DNA from: Rhynchonema sp. JSB1_4
Lineage: Eukaryota; Nematoda; Chromadorea; Monhysterida; Xyalidae
Length of the DNA: 64,000 bases
Direction of reading: 5' to 3'
NCBI GenBank assembly: GCA_030248065.1
Contig: JASAMV010005517.1
Location: 23,257-87,256, forward strand
Shown here: positions 46,997 through 57,744 of the stretch, piece after piece
Layout of the letters: every line of letters begins with the position of its first letter
How positions within the stretch are numbered: the first letter of the stretch is position 1
Position numbers and translations under genes: made by a program
Notes under the pieces: model-generated
What the model saw: the letters and a program-made list of their open reading frames with translations, nothing else
Databases searched by the model: none
Told to the model about the DNA's origin: nothing

Positions 46997-48967
46997 TTAT
47001 CCTCTTCTTCGGCTCTCTGGTCGTCTTCTCCGACCTGGTGTTCCTCTTCTTCTGCTACCTGATAACCTTCTTTCTCCTGCCTGTCTGCTTGCTTGCGTCC
47101 TTGCACCAGTTGCAGGCGTGGACCTAAGCTTACAGTTCCCTACGCCCTTCTGAGCGCATGTGGCCGGGCATGCTATCTCTCGGAGCACTCTGAATCCCTT
47201 GCAGAGCGTGGCACTCATCCGCGTTGTACATTCGGTAACGCGGTCTTCACAGGGGCTTTGATAAGTGAGGGAGTGACTGTTGGCTGTGCGTGCAATTGGT
47301 GAGTCTGTTGTTGGTTGGTCTGGAAGGGCACTTGCTGCCGTCCACGGTGACGGCGTTGCGATCTGACTCTGGCAGTTGTACATAAAGTTGATTTCCTTCA
47401 CGTCTCTGAAATTTTTAAAACAGTGTGTTTTTGAAAGTCTTGGGACATTCGCTTTCAAATAATGTTTTGGCGAAATTTAGCACAATGAAAATGTTCGTAC
47501 ATTTCGCTCAAGTGCGCCCTTTGTCCAATTGTTACGTCGGTCCTTGGCTTCCCATTGCTGTCTATCGGTACTATCGTATTTAGTCGGGTATTTTCATGAC
47601 GAAAGGCGAATGTCGGATAGTGCATAATTGACCCATAGTCATAACCTTCAAGCAACGGGCTGGATAGGTAGGATTGTAGTGTTTGCAGGCAACAACAACA
47701 CCATACATACTGTTGAGTTTAACTTACCAAAATCTATGAAACCACTGGCCTTCACCTCGTATTTCTGAAAATTCTTCTGTCCTTCAGCACTTATTCGATC
47801 CGAGTAAACCTGTATGATGCAATTTAACCCTCTTCCATGGTTAAAGTAACTACTATCAAACAAAACTTGATATCTCAATATCTTACCTTAACGTAGGCGT
47901 CACGATCGGGTCTGGATTGTTCATGAAGGAATCCGAGCGCGTGCATTATTTCATGCAGGACACTCCCATGGTTGATGCAAATGGCGCCAAGTTGGACTTC
48001 CTGGTAGAGGAACGGTTTCTTGTTCTCAACGTAGGTACAACCATTGTCGTTGAAACATGGTCATATTTTAAGATAATCACCTGTCCTTTTAACATTGACG
48101 GATGCCGCCCAACCAAGGAGTGACACAGAGAGTGATTTCGATCGGCAAACACTAAGTAATTCGACGTATGTGACCTATCACTCGCACTAAGCTGCTCTCT
48201 TGATGCGAACTCGACACATGTGTTTTGATGAAATTCGTCGATGGCCCTTTTGACCAACAGGCGACTTCGTTCCGGGAAGTCGACATTGTACTCGTAGGGC
48301 ACGATTGCGTTCGGCCAAAGATGATAGCCTTGCTGAACAGGAAACGGAGATGAGCATGTTAAGGATGAAGAAGTGTTCAACATGTTATGTACACTGTACA
48401 TATGCATGTGACTCACCTTATTGTCATTTCCGGCAGGTATAACAGGCACTCCATCCAAGATCAAATGAGCACCTGTGTTCTTGGGTGCGGTGCGTCTCTG
48501 CGGAACCTGTGATTTCTTATTGAGCACCTGCTCAACGTATTCTTTCATGTCCGAAACGCCCTCGTTTGGCAGAACTTTGATATCTCCTGTCCAGGAAAAA
48601 TGAAGGTGAGAACCCGTGAAAAAATCGATGGCATGGCTGCACGAGGATCAGCGTGTGGTGCACACCTTCAAACACGTCCTTGTCTCTGTTGTTGTAAGTG
48701 TGCCCGATGTATTCGCAAGTCACTCCCTTGAGCTCAAAATTGTGTTGTCCATACTGCTCACAAACATCGAACTGGAATTGCTTTCTGCAACTGCTGCACT
48801 TCTGTCGATCGTACAGCTTTTGTCGGCGATTCTGAAATGAGTTGGCGCATTGAAATTATATGTAGTGTGCGGTCATCCACATTGTTCAGATGGAAAATAT
48901 CACTCAGACTAACAGATCGTGCCAACACTATCAAAGTGATGAGAACCGTGGCCATCCTCAGCAACAT
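46997..48967 (-). CDS. Astacin gene B: secreted zinc metalloprotease, ShKT plus basic tail
   Basis: Eight exons, about 463 aa, in phase: 48914-48967 (signal, MLLRMATVLITLIVLARS), 48666-48831 (CSSC...FDVCEQYG, ending VFEG), 48417-48586 (DIKVLPNEG), 48081-48332 (WPNAIVPYEYNVDF), 47887-48000 ([19 protein letters not shown]), 47728-47809, 47501-47645 (YDYGSIMHYPTFAF, IGQRAHLS), 46997-47405 (EINFMYNC, Pro/Thr linker, ShKT CEDRVTECTTRM...C..C..C, then a basic tail with repeated RRRG, stop TAA). The CWSHxGRQ strand of other members is replaced by CHSLVGRH. The 35-residue Arg/Gly-rich C-terminal extension after ShKT is peculiar to this copy. Confidence 0.82.
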
Positions 48968-49792
48968 ACTTGTTTTTGGAGTTGCTTAGAAAGCTGAGAA
49001 CCTACGAAAGCGAGCCGAGTTGTAATGGATGATTTGACATTACAAAGGCAGAAATGTTCTTGTGTGCTTGAATTACAATTTTACAATATGTTTTTCCATT
49101 CATTCCTGGCAGTATACTTACGTTCTTCACCCACGCCAATCAAAATAACATAGCTATGTTGTGTTTCGTGTGTATTAACGGCAATGTGCACTGATTCACC
49201 ATACAAAAGGAAGTAAAACAAGTCGCAACTGTTCCAAGAATTTAGCGCTCAAAAGGTCGTTATTTCCTTTTCCCGACAATGATTAGTTTGCATGCACTTT
49301 TCTGTTTTCCTGCTTTGTGTTAGAGAATGCCAAAAGTTTCCTAGGGGTACATTTTGGATTCACTTCAGATCTGAGATTTCACAAAAAAGCAAATTCCTAA
49401 ACTAGCCCACACTGTATATGCTGGAATGTCCTTATATGAGAGCTTATTCGAAAAAATTTTCGAATTAGCCCTTAGTGAGGCTTATTCGAGGGACTTATAC
49501 ATATAATTACCAAGTGTCTCCTGTTGAATCGATGGAAAACTTATTTATCCACAGCAGGACATCGGTATACAGTACTGTGTACTCAAAACAAAGAAATAAA
49601 TTGTCAGGAATGCTGGCAAACACCACCTTTCACTTGTGTGCGTGGGACCTTCATGAACCAAATTTTTTCAATCAATTTTAATCGATAAAACAAAGGCATA
49701 AAACATGTAGTTAAACAGACCGACACCAAATTGCCAAATTACCAACACTTACAGGACCAAATGCAAAAGATAATGATAAGCCCCGTGTCCTA
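48968..49792. other. Intergenic region between astacin genes A and B
   Basis: About 820 bp, AT-rich, presumably with the gene B promoter. A few GCTTATTCGA-like repeats near 49440-49490; nothing else recognisable. Confidence 0.35.
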
Positions 49793-52700
49793 TCATTGGT
49801 ACGAATCGAACAAAACAGCATCGAACTGCACATTATTTCTTCGCGGCGAGCATTTGTCGTCGGGTATTTTCGTGGCGCATGTCTTCCTGCAGACGACATG
49901 GCGCAGCACTCGGAACTCCTTGCACAGACCCTCGGACATCATGTCAGCGCAATAGCTGTTGCGATCACGACACAGGCTCGGTGGCGGCTTGGTGCGGTGC
50001 CGGAATGGAAGTCCCACTGCGGCGTGTTGCTCAACAATTTTGTGCTCCTTCGATGTTGTCGTGGGCGCGGTTGTTGTTGTTGTTGGTGGTGGTGTTGTCG
50101 TGGTCGTTGTTTCCACTTTCTGCATGTAGCATTTGTACAACAGGTTGATCTCCATGATGTCCTTGGTGCTGAGTCGATCGCGCTGACCGATCGTGACCGA
50201 CTGCAGCCGTTCGTCGTTTCTGCCGATTGGCACCAGGGTATCTAGCCAAGGCAACTTTGCGAACGCGTTGCTCTTGTAGTGCGTGATTGAATCGTAATCG
50301 TATGTGACGTTGATGTACTCTGAAACTGTTGGGTACCTTGTTTTGGTGGCGGCGGGATCGTAATTTTCGGCCTTTCTGTGTCGGACCTCGTCTGGGGTTC
50401 TGCTGGTAACTATCCGAGCAAGAATCCTTATTGTATACAATGTATGTAGGTAATAACCTTGGCCAAGAACGATCTGGTACTTGTCAAAATTGCTGATTCG
50501 ATCCGGTTGGACGTTGTCCCATTGAACTTTCACGTAATCGTCGCGATCCGGTCGTGATTGTTCGTGCAGAAACCCTAGCGCATGCATGAGCTCGTGGAGT
50601 ACATGGCCCACCGTCACACAGCCCGAACCCAACGATAGTTCCTCAAACGTGACGAAGATCGGTCTTCATGAGTCATCACGACACATAAGATTGATAAGTT
50701 CAATACCTGAGGAATGTGATCAACTTGCATGCCAACGTGAGACCAGCAGCCGTTGCGTGATACGATGTTAACGTACTGTTTCTCGGTGGCGCGGGCCGCG
50801 CGTTCTGATTTCCTGATGAATTTGACGCACGACTTGGATTCGATGGCGCGCATTGCGCGAAGGATGATTCGGCGACCCCCTCGCGTGAACGAGTCGGACA
50901 AAACGTATGGCACGCGTGCATCCTCCCACGTGTTGAACTGGACAATTGGATTGTTGGCTACACAACTCCGTTCGGAATTCAACTGATTATGTACATATAC
51001 GGTGTGTACGTCCAGCTGTACGCTAACATTGTCCGAGCTGCTGTAGCTTACATACAGTAGCAATTACAAATGAGTGCCGCATTGTACATCCATTTGGATG
51101 TTCATGCATCATGCATGTATGTACATACAGGTTGCATGTCACTGAATGCATCATAGTCAAGTGTTCAGTGCATGCACATGCGTGTATTATATTCGCATGT
51201 ACTGAATGCACATGTAGTGACATTACAACTTTAGCTTTTGCAGTCACAAAGCATGTAATTAAAGGTGCCGCACTGTTTGGAAGTACTTGACTGTTATCGG
51301 TTTTGCTTTGAAAATTCTCTTCCTCCCCCCCAAACCTAGCATTCATAAAAACAGTCACCAGTAGCAATATTTAACGGATAGTGATTTAGGAGCATGCACG
51401 TGTAAAGGCAATCTACGGGAGGTTGTCACTCAGCCCCCGAATACCGTAACCCACCGAAATTATCTCAAGAAAAATTTTTTTGCCAACCCACCAAGCACCC
51501 AAGGAACCCCCGCCCCCCCCTGTTGGCACAAATCCAGTGTTTTGCAAAATATGCATCAGCACGTTGTGACGTGGCCAATTTACGCAATAAATGCATTAGT
51601 TCAGCTGATCGGAAGCTTGGAAACAATCTGGTATAGGCAATCCGCCAGCTCATGGCACTCGCAGACACAGGCTACGTGCAACATTACTGCCGTCAATGAA
51701 TGCTCTCTGCAGTTATCCGTTGAAACATACCCAAATTTTGCAACAGTGCAGAAAAGTGTTATGGCAAGCAGCAAATGAAAACCGGATAAATTAAAATGCG
51801 GTCATCAAAGTATGACACTCGCTCAATGTGTACATTTTGTTTAGAAAATGGCGTGTGCTGCTGCATGCGCTGAGTGTATAAAAAGTGCCATGAGCCGATG
51901 GACTGGCCATACACTAACCCTCAACTTTGTGGCTGAAAAAGTCAAGGGCAAAACTTGGCTTAATGCCACCTCATGTGCATGCAGTGCATGCGAATGCTAC
52001 ATGCATGTGCATGCACTGAGTTCTTAACTATGGAACATTCAGCACATCCAATTTGCATGTAATGCATGCACAATCAAATGGATATGCGGCACTCGAATGT
52101 AATCGGTACTGTATACTCCGTACCGGTGGGCACACTTGCTGTCATATGGTGGGTCCCACTTGATCGAAGCCCATGTGGTAATGTTTGTTAATTCTTTAGA
52201 ATTTGATCAGCGCAAAATTGGTTCCCAGAGACTTCGTGGAACATATTACGCTGACGGAAATCTGTGACAATTACCCAAAAAGTATCACACCATCTGGCTG
52301 AAAATGAAATGAAACACGCGTACACAACTCGACCGGACTCGATGCCAACACACCGGTGGAAGTCACGTTCATGCATAACACAATCAAATAGTGAACATTG
52401 GAACCAACATCTGGAGGAGCCCATCCCATAAATGGACAGTTTGGTTCGCATGACTCCAGCTGCTCCCTCATTGCAACATTTTCCTCGTGTCTTTTGTTGA
52501 CATGGTTGACGTACGATTTCATTGTTTTGATGCCTTCTTTCCGAAGAGATATAGGCAGTTTGATATCGCCTGAAGATGTTATGAGTTCAAATTTTCACAT
52601 TTAGACATCAGTTACTAAAGTCGCATTTACAGCAAGATGCTGAGCATAAAAGGTTTGTGCACTAAAGGTTACGGTTTCTATTCTTTCTAACCCGGGTAAA

Positions 52701-53465
52701 GTTTATATCTTATAAAATTGGATAGAATTTGAGTTTGATTTCGTTGGCATAAAATTATGGTTCTCCTATTCCAGTTCAAAGTGTGGCCAGAGGGGTAAAA
52801 ATTAGGCGTTAGTCACACCCAAAAATGCTTCGCTCTGCATAAATGCGCACTGAGGGTGGGCTAGGCGCTTTGAGTTTTTGCGTCTCCCTCCGCAGCATAA
52901 CTCCAAAGGAATTATTTCACCCAACTCAGTCGGTCGGTTTATATACAATCAAAATGTTCTACACTTGTGAGCAATATCCGGGTCAATTTGGAACGTTCAT
53001 TTGGAAACAAAAGCCCACGGCCCATGGGGTATGCAGGTTCACCATGGGCAGGGCCCGAACAGGAGGTGGTCCCACGCTCCCACGGTTGACCTATCGAAGT
53101 CAAGCCTTAGTCAGAGTAGAATGCCAGGCACGGAACTCATCTGCAGTATGATCTTGAAAAATAGCCATTTATTTACCTTCGGCCAGATCTTCTGAAACTT
53201 CAATATTTCCCATGTACACGCATTCCTGCCCATCTATCCTCCAGTTGTACATGCCATATTCTTCACACACGTCGCGGCCTCCGAATCGGCGTTTACAGTG
53301 TTGGCATTCGTTCCAGGTCAGACATTGTGTCTGGAGAAAATCATAAAAATGTTTGTTCGTGTATCATATAACGTCATGCAGTATGTAAAAAGTAGGCTAA
53401 GTGATGAGTTTATTATTTACCTCCGAGAGCAGCGTAACAACGATGCCAATCACAACCGGAAGCAT
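49793..53465 (-). CDS. Astacin gene A: divergent astacin with fused 3' exon and no Met-turn Met
   Basis: Five exons give about 479 aa in one frame: 53421-53465 (signal, MLPVVIGIVVTLLSE), 53177-53330 (CQHC...GGRDVCEEYG, ending LAEG), 52409-52569 (DIKLPISL), 50707-50937 (FNTWEDARVPYVLSDSF...CWSHVGMQ), 49793-50641 (one long exon from [19 protein letters not shown] through IGQRDRLS and a Thr/Pro linker to ShKT CRDRNSYCADMM...C..C..C, stop TGA). Four introns present in its relatives are absent from the last exon, which instead carries an insertion of about 45 residues before the Met-turn. That turn reads DSITHYKSNAF (Thr for Met). The switch is A-E-G-D. Joining the first three exons to the last two across a 1.5-kb intron is inferred from phase and from the intron being filled by a MITE. 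Confidence 0.66.
51063..52103. mobile_element. 1.0-kb inverted-repeat element in intron 3 of astacin gene A
   Basis: The left end ATTACAAATGAGTGCCGCAT pairs with the inverted right end ATTACATTCGAGTGCCGCAT, each followed by CCATTTG and dense TGCATG repeats. No transposase frame. Confidence 0.65.
52209..52300 (-). pseudogene. Vestigial astacin exon in intron 3 of gene A
   Basis: After a good acceptor (ttttcag) the minus strand reads PDGVIL, then after a shift of frame DFRQRNMFHEV. These match the WPDGVIPY..F..DF..R start of the catalytic exon of the other members. A stop follows at once in the first frame. It looks like the remains of a former or duplicated exon 4, superseded by 50707-50937. 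Short, so chance similarity is possible. Confidence 0.4.
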
Positions 53466-54167
53466 TGTTCTTAATCCCCTCTTGATTGATTCATTAGATC
53501 TCTAAAATCAAAGTGTTTGGCATATACAAATTGCCAACCCGTTAGCCAACGCCAGTTATTTTATGCAAGGCAAAAGTTTAGAAACGAGGTTTCTTCATCA
53601 CGTAGTGAAGGAAGATGAGCTCAATTAACAGCCGGTAGGCAACTTGTTTAATGTTCGCTTTGCCGCATGGACGGAGCACGGCACATTGTGAAAGTTTATT
53701 ATTTTATTTTTGAGCAGACGGTTTGAAAAACCAGTTGCTGAACGTTTTCATTTGAATCAGCATAAACACTTGGGTAATGGCAGCACCTGTGTAATTTGCT
53801 TGCCATATCGGGGTAGCAAATACGTCAAAGAACGGTTTCAGCCCCACACTTTCGTAACCAAAATTATTCATCGTGTATCATATGCCATCTTGCCAAGCAC
53901 CATGCGATATTCCAAGATGCTACACGAAGTAGGCAAATTCCTACCATAAAGTATTATTACTATGTTTTCGTTATAGCAACCTTCATTCGACACGGGCGCA
54001 AACAAGGATGGGGAACCATTATAAGTTGATACATGATCGGAAATTAGTTTCACTGCGAACAAACTCCCACGCGAAACTGAAGCGTTAACATACAGATAAA
54101 ATATCAATACAAAACGGCCATGCTTCAGGCTCGCGATTGATAAACCCGGCTTTACCCGAGCTGTGGA
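53466..54167. other. Upstream flank of astacin gene A
   Basis: About 700 bp 5' of the signal exon of astacin gene A, probably including its promoter. No gene or repeat recognised until the truncated hAT copy begins at 54168. Confidence 0.3.
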
Positions 54168-54287
54168 CAGGGTTAGGCAAAAAACGTTTTTTTTCAAAAA
54201 ATCGTTTTTTAAAAAAACGTTTAAAAAAACGATTTTTTTAAAACGCCCAGATGACCAAAGCATGCCCCCAAAAAATTGGAAAACGTC
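54168..54287. mobile_element. Truncated hAT MITE, CAGGGTTGGGC family
   Basis: Begins CAGGGTTAGGCAAAAAACG and runs into the shared block CAGATGACCAAAGCATGCCC...AATTGGAAAACG, then stops abruptly where the big palindrome starts. The second terminus is missing. Confidence 0.7.
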
Positions 54288-55990
54288 GGGCCATGTAAAA
54301 TAGTCTATGTCCGAGGCCCCGGCCCCCGACCTTGGTCTAGATGGGCGCACCGACAGGCCGGGGCCGGGGCATAAGCGAAACATTTTTCTGGCGAGGCGAC
54401 ATTACAGCCAGGGTTGGGCAAAAAACGTTTTTTTTAAAACGCACAGATGACCAAAATATGCCACCAAAAAAATTGGAAAACGCTCATGTTGGGAAGAAAA
54501 CGTGGTTAAATGAAGTAATTCTATGTGTTCTGAGGCAAAATAAACGGGTTTCAACCCTTTTCTGGCGAGTTGTAAAGATCCCATATCAGACCCGCATCAT
54601 GGGACCAACTTTGGCCGGAGTCATCATTGAAAGTCAAACTCCGTATATCGACGTATCTCGACAAAGTAAAAATTGGTCGAAAATTTTTTGAAAAAAATGG
54701 GACAAAAAAATTGATTTTCCTTGAAAATCAGGGTACTTTCCCTGAAAAATCAGGGAAAATCAAGGAAATTCAGGATTTAAAACAAAACGAAAAACGACCC
54801 AGGCGTTTTTTAAAAAAAACGTCGTTTTTTTAAGAAAAAACGCCGTCGTTTTTTTTGCCCAACCCTGATTACAGCTACAGAGTTGTGAATAATTAAACAT
54901 TGGTTTCGTATATGCAGCTGTGCGTGTGTCGGCGCGTTGGGTGTGCTGTTGCTTGATTTATCAAGCGCATGCCTATTTTGTGCTTTTTTCTTTAGTTTAT
55001 ACAAATTTGTTTGATCAAATTACTTTAAAACGCTTTATTCGTGAATGTTTGGCGGATGACACGTCACCAGGTGACATACATTGTTTGAGCAACCGCAGTA
55101 AACCATATGGCTAAAGGCAACCTAGCCGCTGATGTCACCGCCGCGAAATCTACAGTATACCAGAGGCTGAGATGTTCCACCGCTTCTCGACTTAGACATG
55201 AAGCGATATTTACGTAGTGTGATGTTTCAGGCTGCTTTTCAGCCACGCGGCAGAGCTGAGTGCTCTATACTCAGCTCTAAAGAGGTACAATTTTACAGCA
55301 CATGGAATTTTTCTTTGGATCACACTTTGAGATAGAGTTGCTCCACTAATTTCGACCAGCGTAAAAGATGTTCATTAGCTGTAGACGAATAACTTTTACG
55401 CTGGTCAAAATTAGTGGAGCAACTCTATCTCAAACTGTGGCCCAAAGAAAAATTTCCTGTGTTATAAAATTGCACCTCTTTAGAGCCATTTGGCTTACAC
55501 AGTACTCAGCTGCGTGGCATGAAACAGCATGAAACATTGAACTAAAGAAAAATCGCTTCATGTATAAGTCGAAAAACGGTGTAATGGCTCAAACGCTGGC
55601 TTACTGTAGATTTCGCGGCGGTGACATCAGCGGCTGGATTGCCTATACGCGATTATCGAGTAACCCATATTTCAACCAATCAGCGAAAAGCGCACGTCAA
55701 CCAATATTTCAAACTGCAGCCTGAATTTGCAGTTTACCTGTTTGTATAATCTAAAGAGAAAAGCACAAAATAGAAATGCCCTTGAAAAATCAGGCAACAA
55801 CACACCCAACGCGAACACACACACGCACAGCTGCATATACGAAACCAATGTTGGATTATTAACAACCCTGTAGATGTAATACCGCCTAGCCATAAAAATG
55901 TTTCGCTTGTGCCCCGGCCCTGTCGGTGCGCCCATGTAGGCCAGGGCCGGGGCCGGGGCCTCGGACATAGATTATTTTTCATGGCCCCGG
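54288..55990. repeat. Foldback element of about 1.7 kb, disrupted by a hAT MITE
   Basis: The left arm (from about 54288, minus the 459-bp insert at 54409-54867, to about 55340) is matched in inverted orientation by about 55400-55990. Matched landmarks include GGTTTCGTATATGCAGCTGT, AAGCGAAACATTTTT, CCGCCGCGAAATCTACAGTA and the centre CCACTAATTTCGACCAGCGT / ACGCTGGTCAAAATTAGTGG. The outer ends are made of GGCCCCGG repeats. Arms are diverged, so it is not a recent palindrome. No coding sequence. Confidence 0.75.
54409..54867. mobile_element. hAT-type MITE, CAGGGTTGGGC family, copy 2
   Basis: A 459-bp element, inverted relative to copy 1, with ends CAGGGTTGGGCAAAAAACG and TTTTTTGCCCAACCCTG and a perfect 8-bp duplication ATTACAGC (54401-54408 and 54868-54875). 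It sits inside the left arm of the foldback; the right arm shows the empty site (tattacatctacagg, about 55858-55874, inverted). Confidence 0.93.
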
Positions 55991-56235
55991 CCCTGGCCAT
56001 GGCCGACATGGGCGCGCCCTAAGGCTTTGCTGTGATGTCAGAATGATTTCTATAATCGTTTTCAGTGCCCCTAACCCCAGGAAAAGTTTCATGTCATTTC
56101 AGTGCCGATTTTGAAGTTTTTTTGCTAGGTCCCGCATATTCCGAGAGTGCCCCGGCCCAGTCTAGTTCCTGGTCCGGCGGGTAAATTAGTGTTCCTCCCT
56201 ACTTTTTCGGAGGGGAAATTAGTGTATAGTCTCAC

Positions 56236-56648
56236 AACAACTAACGCAGAATTTATGGCAGTCAAACTGCCTGATCCGTAAAGCGGAAAAACGTGCGCGC
56301 TCGCTTCAGACATGAAAATTGGAATGGTTCGACTGGGGTTACGGTAGCAAGCACAAAAACCGCGAGAGAAAGAAAAAGAAAAAGAAGTGGCCAAAGCACG
56401 AATTTTCCTGCATAACGACACAAAAGAAGGCAATCCTATGAAGTGGCTGCCAGCCAAAAATTTAAAAAAACTTTTTGAAGGCACCGAAGCGTTGAATAAG
56501 CCGAGTCTGAAGGTGAAGAAGAAGAAAGAAAAGAAAAAGAACAACATGTCTGCGAACTTCCGGTCTAAAACCGGGCAAGCCTATCACTGGATTTTCCGCT
56601 TTATCAATCAGGCAATGTGGCTGCCATAAATTCTGCGTTAGCTGTTGC
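56236..56648. mobile_element. Nested inverted-repeat element
   Basis: The ends CAACAACTAACGCAGAATT and (inverted) CAACAGCTAACGCAGAATT continue into GCGGAAAA / TTTTCCGC arms. It contains a Lys-rich open frame (56387-56629) with low-complexity codons only; that is not taken as a gene. Confidence 0.65.
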
Positions 56649-56657
56649 TGGACTGTA

Positions 56658-56941
56658 TTGGTCGCACAATGACCATATGAGAATCCATCCAAAACCACCT
56701 TGACTTTCAGGATTCAACAGTTGAGCCATGCTTAACCACCAAGCTATTTGTATTTCTTACAAAGCATTTTCATCTGAAAATAAACCAGCAAATCAACCAC
56801 GTTTTGAACGTCTGAAACATTTCATTTACTGCATGTGTTATGTGTGATTACACGTTGCCGCGCAATGTCAATTTGAATTTTCTGGCTTGTCAATTCAGGA
56901 AAAGTTTTGGATGGATTCTCATATAGTCATTGTGCGACCAA
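56658..56941. mobile_element. MITE with TTGGTCGCACAATG ends (copy 2)
   Basis: Inverted termini TTGGTCGCACAATGACCATA and TTGGTCGCACAATGACTATA, flanked by TA on both sides. It aligns along its whole length with the copy at 35018-35305. Confidence 0.85.
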
Positions 56942-57744
56942 TACCTCCCTGGGGGGGAAGACCCAAAATCAGAAAAAAGTCACTTTTTGAGGTAGAAAAT
57001 TTGATCTATTTTTACCCCTTTTTGGAAAAAATTCCTCATAAAAAGTGTATTTTGGCGACTTTCGAGAACATTGACCTAAAATCACACATTTTAGGCCTAA
57101 AATGCCCATTTTAGGGCTAAAAATGGCCATTTTAAGCAAAAATTGGGGAAATTAGTGTACCCGGAGGGGAAATTAGTATACTAGTGTACCTTGGTCGGGG
57201 AAATTAGTGCACCTTAGGGGGCCCCCCTCCCCCCAGGAACTACATTGCCCTGGCCCGAACTCCGGGCCGGGCCTCGCTTTCCACCTCTGGAACATGACCA
57301 TGTCCCGTAATGAAGCAACACTCAACGCGGTTGGTCTCATGTCTCACCGGGCTCAGAACGGTGGCTGCAATTTTCCGTGTGACCCAATTTTCGTATCGTA
57401 TTCGGATCGGATTCGCCATTGGCAAAATGGCAAAATTTCCAGTTTTGTTTTGATATGATTTTTAATTTATTCATTATTGTTTGTTTTTGTTGTTAGTCAT
57501 TGTATGTTATTTCTTGAAAAAGTTATTATGTAGTGCACCGCAGTGTAGTTTCTGGTCCGGAAGGGGAGATCCCGTAAAAACCTAAATACAATACACAGCC
57601 CCCCCCGAGAGCCCCCCCGTAATACAACCCCCCAAAAAGGGGTCAGTGAATTAATAGAGCCCACCGGAATAGAGCCCCATTAGTAACATGGAACACCCCC
57701 TACACAGTAGTGTATTAAGGCTGGATAGTGGTGCACTGCACAGG

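Larger units (their letters stand above)
56158..57247. mobile_element. hAT-like element carrying two nested insertions
   Basis: Ends CAGTCTAGTTCCTGG and, inverted, CAATGTAGTTCCTGG; flanks CCCCGGCC and CCCTGGCC agree at 7 of 8 positions, as expected for an aged 8-bp duplication. The body shares AAATTAGTGTACC repeats and a block of about 220 bp (AAAAAGTCACTTTTTGAGGT...) with 58980-59328. The elements at 56236-56648 and 56658-56941 are inserted in it. Confidence 0.75.

Noticed and set aside
56387..56629. Lys-rich open frame in the 56.4-kb repeat
   Set aside because: Low-complexity AAG/AAA codons inside an inverted-repeat element; no domain and no gene context.
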